This document shows, piece after piece, positions 1 through 9,721 of a stretch of DNA of 64,000 nt; position 1 is the first letter of the stretch, and each line of letters opens with the position of its first letter. The notes under the pieces were generated by a model, which did not search any database, was not told where the DNA came from, and worked only from the letters and a program-made list of their open reading frames with translations. Made by a program: the position numbers and the translations under genes. Source of the stretch: Eimeria necatrix (lineage: Eukaryota > Apicomplexa > Conoidasida > Eucoccidiorida > Eimeriidae); NCBI RefSeq assembly GCF_000499385.1, contig NW_013654763.1, forward strand, positions 1 to 64,000. The letters run 5' to 3'.

Positions 1-81
<81 letters not shown>

Positions 82-149
82 AACTGCTCTGCTGCTCGCT
101 CGAACGCCGCATTTGCTCGCTCCACTGCTGCTTCTTGCGGCCAGCTCGC

Positions 150-184
<35 letters not shown>

Positions 185-186
185 AG
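1..186 (+). repeat. (CTG)n tract ending in a splice acceptor
   Basis: Positions 1-81 are a perfect CTG run. A second run at about 155-186 ends in CAG directly before the first recognisable exon of the helicase gene (187). I read the whole stretch as the 3' part of an intron, with the CTG run supplying the pyrimidine-containing tract and the terminal CAG serving as the 3' splice site. Confidence 0.7.
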
Positions 187-380
187 ACACAACGAGGAGA
201 TCCACAACCAGGAGTTGTCTCAGATTTGTCCCTTTCCCGTCTCCGACGAAACTTTCGAGTCTCCCCACACGAAGACCTTTTTGCTGCTGCAGGCGCGGCT
301 CTTCAAAAGGCCTTTGCCAATCACAGATTACAACACTGACCTCAAAAGCGCCCTCGACAACTCCATGCGCATCATACAGG

Positions 381-420
<40 letters not shown>

Positions 421-1631
421 AGGCTGCTGGGGGGGTGTTGCTGCTGCTGCTGCTGCTGCTGCTGAGGCTGCTGGGTGGTGCTGCTGCTGCTGCTAGTGCA
501 GCAGTGGCTGCTGCTAGTCGTCGCGAGGAAACGACCGTCATTTGGAGCTCTGTTTGAGAAACAGCAATCATGTTGCTGCTGCTATGGCTGGCTGCTTCTG
601 CTGCTGCTGATGATACGTCGGTCGCTTGCTGCTGCTGCTGCTGCTGCTGCGTTTCTGTATGTGCTCCCCTGAGCTCGCTGTGGGGCCTTTAGGGTTTAGG
701 GTTTAGGGTTTAGGGTTTAGGGTTTGGGCGTGTGGGTGCTGCTGCAGGCAATGGTTGATGTTGCTGCTGAAGAGGCGCAGCTGCAGCACGCGCTGTACAC
801 TTTGCTGCTGCTGCAGTGCCTCCGTGCTGCAACACATCCCGCCCGCAGCAGCCTCTTTTGGCTGCCGCACATAACAGACGAAGCAGCAGCAGCACTGCAG
901 CAGCAAGGGCTGCTCTCCCTTGCCCACGTGCGCCAGGGGCCTCGCTTCAGGGTTTAGGGTTTAGGGTTTAGGGTTTAGGGTTTAGGGTTTAGGTTGGGAA
1001 TTGGGGATTTGGGGTTTGGGCAGAAGTTGAGGGTTTAGGGTCTAGGGTCGCTGGAACGCAGCGTGGCGGTCACGCCGATAGTGCTTGGCTCAGGGTTTAG
1101 GGTTTAGGGTTTAGGGTTTAGGGTTTAGGGTTTAGGGTTTAGGGTTTAGGGTTTGCGCGCAGCTGCTAGAGTGTCGTTCGCCGTCTCCGGCTCTGGAGAG
1201 AGCTGGCCTCAGTTCAAAAGAAAGTCAGGAAGTAATTTCAGTTCTTTCTAGAATACCCAGAGTCCGCATGCGGTACTTCCTTTATGCTGCTGCTGCTGCT
1301 GCAGCAGACACAGCAGCAGCAGCAGAAGACGGAGCAGCAGCAGCAGAAGACGAAGGAGCAGCAGCAGCAGCAGCAGAAGGCGAAGACGCAGCAGCGGTGG
1401 AGGAAGAGGTTGTCTTCAATCGGCTAGAGCCACAAGTCATTAAAGGGCCAGATGGTACTGTCCCCTGCTGCTGCTGCTACTGCTGCTGCTGCTGCTGCTG
1501 CTGCAGTTGGTCCTGCTGCTGCTGCTGCTGCAGTAGGACCTGCTGCTGCAGCTCTTATTCTCGTGGCTTTCGCTGTGGGCGCTGCAGCTGTTGCACTTAC
1601 CTTACTTGGCTGCATGCAGAGCCTTACGTGT

Positions 1632-1682
<51 letters not shown>

Positions 1683-2409
1683 CCCTCAGGAGAGCCCACG
1701 CGGGCTTACCTCGTGCCTGCAGCAGCAGATCTGCAGCTGGAGGTACACCTGAAGGCTTTGGGACCTGCAGCAGAAGGTTCTTCTGTGGCCAGGGGGGGCC
1801 CCAGCTCTAGCTGGTAACACCCAAAGGGTTTAGGGTTTAGGGTTTAGGGTTTAGGGTTTAGGGTTTAGGGTTATGGGTTTAATTGGTGTTTTCGCGACTC
1901 TGCTGTGCCCTCTGCGGCATTGCAGACTCAAGACCACCAGCTCTCGTCTAGACCGCAAAGTTCAGGGTTTAGGGTTTAGGGTTTAGGGTTTAGGGTTTAG
2001 GGTTTAGGGTTTGTGCTGCAGGTTCGTGATACTGGGGGATGCTGATGAGGCAGCAGATGAACTGGTGGCGCTGCGCCGCGTGCGCCTGAAGCCCCTTGGG
2101 CGCACGCAGTTGACTCTAGAGTAGGGTTTAGGGTTTAGGGTTTAGGGTTTAGGGTTTAGGGTTTCTCTTTTCGTCTATTTGCCGCTCCGCAGCCCTTTTT
2201 TCTCCCTTTTTGTCTCTTTTTGTTTCTATTTGTCTCCTTTTATCTTTTTTCTTTTTTATTTTTTAAATTTATTTTGTTTTTTTAACTTTTTTCTCTTTTC
2301 TTTCTTGAATCTACTTCGTTTCTTTTTGTCTTTTTCTTTTCGTTTTATCTCCATTTAATGTTCCTTTATTTCTTTTATTTCCTTTCTTTTCTTTGATTTC
2401 TTTTACTTC

Positions 2410-2451
<42 letters not shown>

Positions 2452-2480
2452 CCTTTTATTTCTTTTATTTCTTTTATTTC

Positions 2481-2519
<39 letters not shown>

Positions 2520-2672
2520 TTTTAATATTCAAAAATTCGACTGTCTCCTTTTGCCCACAGCTTTTCAGCCCCTGAGGAGACAGGCGAAATTTTCACTTTA
2601 TCTCTTTTCTTGTCCAGCGATTTCTACTTCGGCATAGACCAACAAACCACCATTACTTTCAAAACTTACTAA
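187..2672 (+). CDS. Sec63-domain RNA helicase of the ASCC3/Brr2 family, C-terminal part (5' end outside window)
   Basis: Six exons join in phase: 187-379, 748-927, 1163-1454, 1690-1813, 2022-2120 and 2561-2672 (TAA). They encode the last Sec63 unit of a Ski2-like helicase of the ASCC3 (SLH1)/Brr2 type: a HNEE segment, ESPHTKTFLLLQAR, DYNTDLKSALDNSMRIIQ continuing over the intron into AMVDVAAEE, a helix-turn-helix part (VISVLSRIPRV), then the Ig/C2-like end with WFVILGDAD, FSAPEETGEIF and FYFGIDQQTT. The DY-TD-K-LD pattern resembles ASCC3 more than Brr2, but the helicase cassettes lie outside the window, so the choice is open. ASCC3 unwinds nucleic acid in alkylation repair and ribosome-collision rescue; Brr2 unwinds U4/U6 RNA. 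An alanine/glutamate-rich insertion from CAG repeats lies in exon 3. All five introns carry heptamer or CTG repeats. Exon calls rest on phase and family similarity, without cDNA. Confidence 0.82.
689..2164 (+). repeat. Intronic (TTTAGGG)n arrays of the helicase gene
   Basis: Arrays of TTTAGGG lie at about 689-725, 950-994, 1092-1155, 1826-1876, 1964-2013 and 2121-2164. Each falls in an intron of the helicase gene. At 2121 the splice donor itself is GTAGGGTTTAGGG, so the array begins at the first intron base; at 1814 the donor GTAACA is followed by the array within about 12 bases. The heptamer is the apicomplexan telomere unit, but here it is interstitial. Confidence 0.9.
2165..2560 (+). repeat. 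T-rich intron tract with TTTTATTTC tandem repeat
   Basis: The rest of the last helicase intron is almost purely T-rich on the coding strand. Positions about 2404-2520 are tandem copies of a 9-base unit, TTTTATTTC, with small slips. It ends in TTTTGCCCACAG before the last exon, a strong polypyrimidine acceptor. The open frame through it (poly F/L) is not coding. Confidence 0.85.
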
Positions 2673-2679
2673 CTATCAC

Positions 2680-3365
2680 CTTTGGGGGCCCCTCAGGGGC
2701 CCCTCAGGGGCCCCTCAGGGGCCTCTTGGGGGCCCCTCAGGGGCCCCTCAGGGGCCCTTCAGGGGCCCCTCAGGGGCCTCTCACGGGCCCTTCAGGGGCC
2801 TCTTGGGGGCCCCTCAGGGGCCCCTCACGGGCCCTTCAGGGGCCTCTTGGGGGCCCCTCAGGGGCCCCTCACGGGCCCTTCAGAGGCCTCTTGGGGGCTC
2901 CTCAGCGGCCTCTGAGGGGCCCCTCAGGGGCCCCAATGGGGCCCCTCGGGGGCCCCTAGGGGACCCCTTGGGGTGCCCGAGGGGCCCCCTTGGGGGTGTC
3001 TTGGGGCCCCCTCGGATAGCTTGTTTGGGGGCCCCTTGGGGTCCCCAGGAGAGGGGCCCCGCACAGGGGGCCCCAGGGGTACGGAAAGGGTACAGGGCCC
3101 CTTGGGGGCCCCAAGAACGCAAAAAGCTCATGGGGGCCCCCATGGGGTCTTCCGGAGCGCTGAGGGCCCTTAGGGGCCCCTTGGGGCCCCCAAGGGGCCC
3201 CTCTGCGCTTCTAGGGGGCCCCACTTCAAGAGGGTTTCTTCAAGGGGGCCCCTGTAGGAGCCCCTACAGGAGCCCCTGCAGGGGGGCCCCCCAGGAAGTG
3301 AGCCTCTATGGGGGGCCCCCATATTTGAAACGTTGTATTGAGGGGCCCCCTTCTCTAGGCTACAA
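2680..3365. repeat. GGGGCCCC-rich tandem repeat block
   Basis: Eleven-base units of the form GGGGCCCCTCA, with variants (CTCTTGG, CTCACGG), repeat from 2680 to about 2900 and then decay into looser GGGGCCCC-rich sequence to about 3365. The core is self-complementary, so both strands carry the same G and C runs. Glycine/proline-rich frames on both strands come from the repeat and I do not call them genes. Confidence 0.85.
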
Positions 3366-3960
3366 ACCCTAAACCCTAATTCACAAATACTAAACCCTCA
3401 AGACCCTGGGGCGCAGTGTTCCTTGGCTTCTGCTTCTGTTACTGGGTTTTAGGGTTTAGGGTTTAGGGTTTAGGGTTTAGGGTTTAGGGTTTAGGGTTCA
3501 CGTACAACTGCTGCAGATTGTTACATTCGCTGTTAATGGGTGGTGCTGTAGCTCAGCCACCAACAACTGAAGGCCCTTGGCAAATTAGGGTTTAGGGTTT
3601 AGGGTTTAGGGTTTAGGGTTTGTTGCTGAAGTGTTGACGAGTAAACCCTCGCGCCCACAGCCTGGTTTGAAGAGCTCAGCAGCTGCAGCTGCAGCAGCCG
3701 CTGCAGCAGCCGCTGCAGCAGCAGTAGCTGCAACAGCAGCGGCTGCGACAAGCAGCAGCAGCATCAGCAGCTGCTGCAGTAGCATGGAGTTCTTTAGCAC
3801 GGACTGCAGCAGCAGCAGCAGCTGCAGCAGTAGATCCCGTGGCCAGATCTTTGGCGGCTAGCTGTGGCTAGCTGTAGCTAGCTGTGGCTAGCTAGCTGTG
3901 GCTAGCTAGCTGTGGCTAGCTGGGGCTATTTAACACTTATATAAATCAATGAATAGAAGC
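3366..3960. repeat. Heptamer arrays, CAG-rich patch and GGCTAGCTGT repeats
   Basis: Heptamers lie at about 3448-3497 and 3588-3620. A CAG/GCAGCTG-rich patch follows at 3670-3835; it could hide an exon, because CCCACAG at 3650-3656 is a good acceptor and the frame from there is open to the TAG at 3859, but nothing recognisable is encoded. From about 3851 to 3930 the unit GGCTAGCTGT repeats about eight times. I see no gene I can support. Confidence 0.6.
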
Positions 3961-3984
3961 TCTTTAATCCACCAAAGGGCAATG

Positions 3985-4460
3985 GCGGTCCTGGGGGCCC
4001 CTGGAAGCCCCCTAGAGGGGCCCCTGGGGCCTCAGAGGGCCCCAGGGGGCCCCAAGGGGCCCCAGGGGGCCTCAGGGGGCCCCTGGGGCCCCTAGGGCCC
4101 CAAGGGAGCTCTGGGGCCCCCAGGGAGGCCCCTGAGATCCCTGGGGGCCTTTCTAGAAGGCAAAAGCCCTGAGAGCCCCCAAGATGGCGGCCTTAAGTGT
4201 GGGGGCCCCTGGGGGCCCCCAGGGGCCCCTAAGCTGTCCCATGAGGACCCCTGGGAACCCTTTTAGATGCATCTCCAGCCTGGGGGCCTCTTGGGGCCCC
4301 TCCTGTGTACCTTGGGGGTGCCCCCAAGGCCTTTGAGGGTCTCTGGACCCACAGAGGGGCCCCCAGGGGCCCCCTAGTGCCGCGAGGGGCCCCAGGGGGC
4401 CCCCTGGGGCCCCCTGGGGCCCCCTGGGGGCCCCTGGGGGCCCCCTGTGGGTCCTGCCCC
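3985..4460. repeat. Second GGGGCCCC-rich block
   Basis: The sequence is dominated by GGGGCCCC and GGGGCCCCC motifs with short variable spacers, less regular than the block at 2680-3365. No gene is seen. Positions 4461-4630 are plain AT-richer sequence without a recognisable feature. Confidence 0.8.
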
Positions 4461-4637
4461 CTTGGCCTAACTTTGTGGCTTTTGATTGCGATGTATGTAC
4501 AGCTGGCTGGTGGCTTTATGAGTCATTCCATAAATTTGTTTTGAGTTTTTTTTTTCTTCTTTGAGATGCCAAAAAGATGAAACATGAAGTAATATTAGTT
4601 GCTTATCAAGCCACAGACTAGCCAATACGCTGCTTTG

Positions 4638-5230
4638 GGGTTTAGGGTTTAGGGTTTAGGGTTTAGGGTTTAGGGTTAGGGTTTAGGGTTTAGGGTAGAG
4701 CGCCGAGTAGCTAGGAGTTTAGGGTTTAGTGCGTTGGGCTCGCGGCTCTGCGTTTAAAGTTTAAAAATTGGGGTTAAGGGTTTAGGGTTTAGGGTTAGGG
4801 TTTAGGGTTTAGAGTCAAAGGCGTAGAGTGTAGAGCCTTTTGGGGTTCGACGTTTAGGGTTTAGTGTTCAGAGCTTAAATCTGAGGGCCAAGCTTTAAAT
4901 GTGTAGGGTTTAGGGTTTAGGGTTTAGGGTTTAGCGTTTGCGGTCAGGGTTTACAGACTAGGGTTGAAGGTCCAGGGCGTCGGGTTTCGCGTTCAGAGTC
5001 TAGGGTTTAGGGTTTCCGTTTTAGGGTTTACTGTTCAGAGTTTCAGGTACAGAGTTTAGGGTTTAGGGTTTAGGGTTTAGGGTTTAGGGTTTAGGGTTTA
5101 GGGTCTAGGGCCCTTGATCGATGGCCTGGGGCTGCTTGGGGACTTGGGAGAGCCACGGAGGTCTGGCCTCCCTGCGCGGTTCCTAAACCCTAAACCCTAA
5201 ACCCTAATCTGTAAACCCTAAACCCTGAGT
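4638..5230. repeat. Heptamer-derived block, partly degenerate
   Basis: Clean TTTAGGG arrays occur at about 4638-4696, 4777-4812, 4905-4934 and 5056-5105, with the reverse orientation (CCCTAAA) at about 5185-5226. Between them the sequence is full of decayed heptamers (for example GGGTTTAGTG and GGTTTACAG), as if a longer array has been eroding by point change. Nothing else is seen. Confidence 0.85.
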
Positions 5231-5454
5231 TAGGTTTCCTTTTTGTTTGTTTTCTTGAGTTATTTTTAAAAACCACTAGTTGCTGCAGCGGCGAAGCACG
5301 AGCTGCTGCTACTGCTACTTCCCAGCAGCAGCTGGGGGCCCCCGTGCTGCTGCTTCTTTGTCTTAACCCCTGAAGGCTAGGCCTTGGGGGCCCCCCTTGG
5401 AGTTTAATAGTTAAAAAAGGTGTTTTTAAAACCCTAAAGTCCAGCTTTGGGGCC

Positions 5455-5796
5455 CCTGGGTCTTCTGCTGCTGCAGCAGCAGCCAGCGGCTCTGCTGCTG
5501 CTGCGATCTGCGCCACTGCTGCAGCTTCCTTGCTGCTGCAGGCCCCTGCTGCTGCTGCTGCTGCTTGGTTCGCCAGCAGTTGCTTCGCTGCACTTAGGAG
5601 CTGCTGCTGCTGCTGCTGCTGCTGCAGCTGGGCGGCCCACCGGACAGCAGCAGCAGCAGGGCAGCTGTGGAGCGCTCGATCTGCCGCCGCAGCAGCAGCA
5701 AGGGCAGCAGCAGCAGCAGCAGCAGCAGGGGCAGCGGCAGCAAGAGCAGCAGCAGCAGCAGCACCGCCATCGGAGGGGCCTCATGTGGTATCGGAG
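5455..5796. repeat. CTG/CAG-rich stretch, orientation switches
   Basis: CTG runs at about 5463-5625 switch to CAG runs at about 5645-5765. Because orientation flips inside the stretch, open frames exist on both strands (Leu, Cys, Ala, Gln or Ser runs). None is recognisable. It may be upstream or 5' untranslated sequence of the gene starting at 5797. Confidence 0.6.
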
Positions 5797-6018
5797 ATGT
5801 GGGGCCGGCGCGGACCGAGAAGCAGGGTGCTGCTGCTGCAGCAGCTGCTGCTGCAGCAGCTGCTGCTGCAGGCGTTGCTGCTGCCGCTGACGCCGCTGTG
5901 TCTGTCGCTGACAGCAGCAGCAGCAGCAGCAGCAGAGGGCGCAGCAGCAGCGCAGCAGCCCGCAGCGGCCCCGGGCGCGGAAGACGCCGCTGCTGCAGTC
6001 GCCGTGCAGCAGCCCCCC

Positions 6019-6063
<45 letters not shown>

Positions 6064-6553
6064 CTGAGCAGCCGCAGCTCAGCAGCAGGAGAGTGGGGCC
6101 CCTCCCCGCTGCTGCTGATGATGCGGCAGGCGAAGCAGCAGCGGCAGCAGCAAAGACACAAGAAGGGCCTCTCAGCTGTCTGTACAGCTAATGCTCTTTT
6201 AGCTCTTCTTTCCACTTTTCTTGTTTTCATTTATGTCGCCAGAGCCCGCGCCAGGCGCTACACCCCAGACGTAAACCCTAAACCCTAAACCCTAAACCCT
6301 AAACCCTAAACCCTGACGCCTCCAGGCGCCCTAAACCCTAGCGAGGCCCACGCCCGAAACCCTCGCCTTCGTGCGCAGCCCTAAACCCTAAACCCTAAAC
6401 CCTAGCGTTGCTGAAAACCCCAATCGCGACACGCAGAAAGGTCTACGCAGCAGCAGCAGCAGCAGCAGAAGCAGCAGCAGCAGAAGCAGCAGCAGAAGCA
6501 GCAGGGGGCCTCCAGGGCCATCTGCATGCACCAGGTTGGGGGAGCAGCAGTCA

Positions 6554-6590
<37 letters not shown>

Positions 6591-6641
6591 TGCTACGGGG
6601 GCTGCAGCGTGGAGGGCGTGTGGGGCTGAGAGTGACGCATG

Positions 6642-6683
<42 letters not shown>

Positions 6684-6986
6684 AGGAGCTGACTTTGAAG
6701 ATGTCTCGTCAGGCGCGTTGGTTCAAACGTAAGTCAGCAGCAAATAAGAAAGAAGACAAAAAGTACTTTTAATTTAATTTTAATTTATTTTATTTTAATT
6801 TATTTTATTTTTGATTTATTTTATTTTTAATTTGTTTTATTTTTTAATTTTGGATCTTCTTGTTTTTCTTCTTTTTTGCTGCCAACAGCAGCAGACTTCT
6901 CTTTCCTTTTGCTTCTTTGAACTGCCTCAAAGTCTTTTTAATTCTTCCAAATTATCTTTAATTGTTTCATTTTGTTTCAATTATTT

Positions 6987-7037
<51 letters not shown>

Positions 7038-8723
7038 TTTCTTTTTCTACTTTTGCTGCAGCAAAACAAGCAGCCTATTCTGCTGCCGACGGCCACGTCT
7101 ATCTCGTCACTCTCGACTTCCGAGTAAGTACCCACTAACCCCCTCAAGGGGGCCCCCCAGGGGCCCCCCAGGGGCCCCCCGGGGCCCCCCGGGGGCCCCC
7201 CGGGGCCCCCCAGGGGCCCCCCGGGGCCCCCCAGGGGCCCCCCAGGGGCCCTCAAGGGGCTCTCACGGGGGCCCCTAGGGGCCCCCCGGGGCCCCCCAGG
7301 GGCCCCCAAAGGGGCTCTTGAGGGGGCACCAAGGGGCCCCAAGAGTGGCCCCAAAGGGGTTCCGAAGGAGCCCCCTAGGGGCCCCCAGAGGGGCCCCCAA
7401 TGGTTCCACAAGGGGCCCCCTGGGGGCCCCCAAAAGGGGCCCCAAGGGGCCCCTCGTTGGGGCCCCATGTGGGACCATTTTGCTGCAGCAGCAGCCTTTA
7501 GGAGGTTTAATAAGTTTGGAATTAAATGAAATGTATTTAATGGATTTGTTTATATTTTCATAAATCTAAACTTGTTTAATAATTAGTGTTTTATGTAAAG
7601 TTTTTATTTGTTGCGGCTGCGCTGCAGGGCCTGGAGCGCGTGGTGCTGCCCAAGAGGTACTCTCAGCAGGTAAGGGTTTAGGGTTTAGGGTTTAGGGTTT
7701 AGGGTTTAGGGTTTAGGGTTTAGGGTTTTGTCTCCCCGTTTGTCTGTCTCCGTCGCTGTTTGCTTCTGTGTTTCTCTTTATGCCCTTAGCTGCTGCTGCT
7801 GCGGCTGCCACTGTTGCTGCTGCTGGTGTCACTCCTGCTGCTGCTGCTGTCATTGCTGCTGCTATAACTGCCCGCTGCTGCTGCTCCTACTGCTGCTGCT
7901 CCCACTGCTGCTGCTGCTGCTGTGACTGCCACAGCTGCTGTTGCTGCTATCTTCGCTGCTGTTGCTGCTACTGTTGCCGTTGCTGTTGTTGCTGCTTCGA
8001 CCACTGCTGCTGCTGCTGCTATTGCTGCTGTTGCAGTCGCTGCTGCTGCAATTGCTGCTGCTGCTGCTGCAACCGCTGCTGCTGCTGCTATCTCTGCTGC
8101 TGCTGCTGCAGGAAAAGGAGAACCTGATTGGTTTATTTGAAAGAGCTCTTTTGTACTTCGAGGGAGTTCCCCCCCAGGAGACGAGCGAGTGTAGGTGTTC
8201 TTTTTTTATTTTTATTTTTATTTTTTATATTTTTATTTTTTCTTATTTTTCTTTTTCTTTTTATTGTTTGTCTCCTCTTTTGCTTTTTTCTCTTTTCGTC
8301 CTTCTGGCTCGACCCACAGGAAGTTCCAGTGTCTGTACACCGCATTCTAGGAGCAGAAATGGTGGCTGCGCTCTTCCGATGCAACTTTTTGATTTTTTCT
8401 CTTTATTTCCTTTTCTTTTTTATTTCTTTTTTCTGAATATTTCACCTATTTGCGCTCTGGGGTGTCTAGACACCTCCTCAGCCTTTTGGAGAGCTTCACG
8501 AGGTGTCTGTACACCTCAGCCCCACGAGGTGTCTGTACACCTCAGTTTCACGAGGTGTCTGTACACCTCAGCCTCACGAGGTGTCTGTACACCTCAGCGC
8601 CGTTCAATGTTTGTTTTTGCGTCTTCAGATCTCATCGAGAGCTGGAGCCCCTCAGACAAGATTCCGCCTATTGACATTCACATAGTGCGGTTGCCCAAGG
8701 GGCAGAACGTGGGCCGGCATTAG
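5797..8723 (+). CDS. Predicted 267-aa signal-peptide/membrane protein, 7 exons, function unknown
   Basis: Proposed exons are 5797-6270, 6686-6728, 7062-7123, 7628-7669, 8112-8188, 8320-8330 and 8629-8723 (TAG), 804 nt in frame. The start at 5797 gives MWGRRGPRSR followed by a long leucine-rich hydrophobic run like a signal peptide, then Ala/Gln repeats, a basic stretch (RQQQRHKKG) and a transmembrane segment (ALLALLSTFLVFIYVA) followed by RARARRYTPD. The C-terminal part includes DGHVYLVTLDFR, LERVVLPKRY, GLFERALLYFEG and IPPIDIHIVRLPKG. I do not recognise the family. Good donors (GTAAGT at 6729 and 7124, GTAAGG at 7670) and phase agreement support the exons. The 11-nt exon and the 6271-6685 intron are the weakest parts, and an upstream exon is possible. 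Introns contain CCCTAAA, TTTAGGG, GGGGCCCC, TTTA and palindrome repeats. Confidence 0.5.
6271..6316 (-). repeat. CCCTAAA array starting at a splice donor
   Basis: The donor of the proposed first intron is GTAAACCCTAAACCC, so the reverse-orientation heptamer array begins inside the splice site. Another short copy lies at about 6378-6402. Confidence 0.75.
6443..6685 (+). repeat. CAG run then CTG runs ending in a splice acceptor
   Basis: CAG repeats at 6446-6505 are followed by CTG runs at about 6557-6590 and 6643-6682. The last ends in CTGCAG at 6685, used as the acceptor of the exon 6686-6728. Confidence 0.7.
6768..7061 (+). repeat. T-rich intron with (TTTA)n microsatellite
   Basis: This intron starts with GTAAGT and is T-rich throughout, with a (TTTA)n run at about 6986-7040, ending TTTTGCTGCAG before the next exon. 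It has the same plan as the intron at 2165-2560: a T-rich coding-strand tract running into the acceptor. Confidence 0.8.
7124..7627 (+). repeat. Intronic GGGGCCCC-rich block
   Basis: The intron begins GTAAGTACC; from about 7139 to 7470 it is made of GGGGCCCCC/CAGGGGCCCC units, then AT-rich sequence to the acceptor GCGCTGCAG at 7627. This shows that the GGGGCCCC repeat family also sits inside introns. Confidence 0.75.
7670..8111 (+). repeat. Intronic TTTAGGG array plus imperfect CTG tract
   Basis: The donor GTAAGGGTTTAGGG runs straight into a heptamer array (about 7673-7727). From about 7789 to 8111 the intron is an imperfect CTG repeat with many CTG-to-CTA, TTG, CCG and ATT changes, ending in CTGCTGCAG at the acceptor. 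Confidence 0.8.
8189..8628 (+). repeat. Pyrimidine tract and 26-bp palindromic tandem repeat in introns
   Basis: Positions 8199-8300 are T-rich. From about 8499 to 8600 a 26-bp unit repeats four times, each containing AGGTGTCTGTACACCTCAG with a 7-base spacer. The core is an imperfect palindrome (AGGTGT/ACACCT). The unit also holds GTGTCTGT, which resembles a donor, and CCTCAG, which resembles an acceptor. Confidence 0.85.
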
Positions 8724-8866
8724 GGTTTAGGGTTTAGGGTTTAGGGTTTAGGGGCTGCGCGCGGGTTTAGGGTTTGAATGAATGGGTTTGAATGCCCCCG
8801 CCCCGGCTGGGCAAGCCTGCTGTAGCAGCGTCAGAAGCCCTGCACACACGAGGAACAGGGATAGGC
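8724..8866 (+). repeat. Heptamer array after the gene end
   Basis: TTTAGGG units at 8722-8752, immediately after the proposed stop codon, then plain sequence. Confidence 0.7.
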
Positions 8867-9235
8867 GCATGCACAAATGCATGCATGCATGCACGCATGC
8901 ATGCATGCATGCATGCACGCATGCACAAATGCATGCATGCACGCATGCATGCATGCATGCATGCATGCATGCGTCATGCATGCTTTTGCTGCGGCTCTAG
9001 CATGCGTGCACACTGGAGCTTACGTGCATGCCCCTGACCCTGGCAACTCTCTTCTTTTGCTCACCTACGTGCATGCATGCATGCATGCATGCATGCATAT
9101 GCGCATGCATGCATGCATATGTGCATGCATGCGTGCATGCACCCAATGCAGCTCTCAGATGCATGCGCTACCTGGCGCGCATGCACGCATGCAGGTACCT
9201 CATGCATGCAACTAGTGCATGCATGCAGTGTGGCG
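8867..9235. repeat. (TGCATGCA)n microsatellite, first block
   Basis: ATGC-phase repeats (TGCATGCATGC with CATGCACGC and CACAAATGC variants) fill 8867-8990 and recur at 9068-9145 and 9176-9230. TGCATGC is self-complementary. Frames reading MHACMHAC are repeat artefacts. TGCATGC is a known coccidian promoter motif and an ApiAP2 target in Plasmodium; whether that matters in a microsatellite is open. Confidence 0.9.
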
Positions 9236-9429
9236 TGAGAGCCCCAGCGGGCCTTGGGGCCCTTTGGGGCTTTTGTCTCCCAAGGAGAGACAGGTCACTG
9301 ACTTTTCTTTTCTGCAACTGAAAGCAACTGGGCCTACTTGGCAGCAGCCAGCCCCCAATGCATTTCGTTTTGCTGTTTTGCTGCACCTTTAGCAAGCCTC
9401 AGCAGCAGCACAGAGTCGCAGCCCCCCCA

Positions 9430-9650
9430 CGGCTAGCTGCGCTGGCTAGCTTTTGGCTAGCTGCGCTGGCTAGCCGTGGCTTTGTGGGGCGAGCCCCACG
9501 GTAGTTAGTTGTAGTGAGCTGGGCGTTGCGCGTCGGGCCAGCCGTGGCTAGCTCTGGCTAGCTGTGGCTATCTATGGCTAGCTGTGGCTATCTATGGCTA
9601 GCCGTGGCTAGCCGTGGCTGGCTATGGCTAGCTGTGGCTAGCTGGCCGCA
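9430..9650. repeat. GGCTAGCTGT-type repeats, second block
   Basis: About 18 imperfect copies of GGCTAGC with TGT, CGT, TTT or TAT linkers. It is the same family as the block at 3851-3930, nearly 6 kb away. Confidence 0.85.
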
Positions 9651-9721
9651 ATACGGCGGGAAGGGGAGCCTTTGCGTGCACTACTCTGACTGGATGGAGC
9701 GACTTTAAATGCTTGTGCAGC

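Noticed and set aside
1..1150. Chromosome end, because of CTG runs and TTTAGGG arrays near the left edge
   Set aside because: The arrays are short, interrupted, recur to 16.5 kb in both orientations and lie in introns of a conserved helicase gene, so they are interstitial.
2393..3372. Phe/Leu-rich and Gly/Pro-rich open frames
   Set aside because: Products of the T-rich intron and of the GGGGCCCC repeat; no codon variation independent of the repeat.
7728..8140. Poly-Cys, poly-Leu and poly-Ala frames
   Set aside because: Frame readings of an imperfect CTG intron tract between two well-supported splice sites.
8499..8600. CRISPR-like array of 26-bp repeats
   Set aside because: Only four units with 7-base spacers, palindromic, in a eukaryotic intron; no spacer logic or cas genes.
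7941..8723. Single 260-aa frame ending at the same TAG as the 267-aa protein
   Set aside because: Most of it reads CTG repeat and a T-rich intron; only the last 31 codons are kept as an exon.
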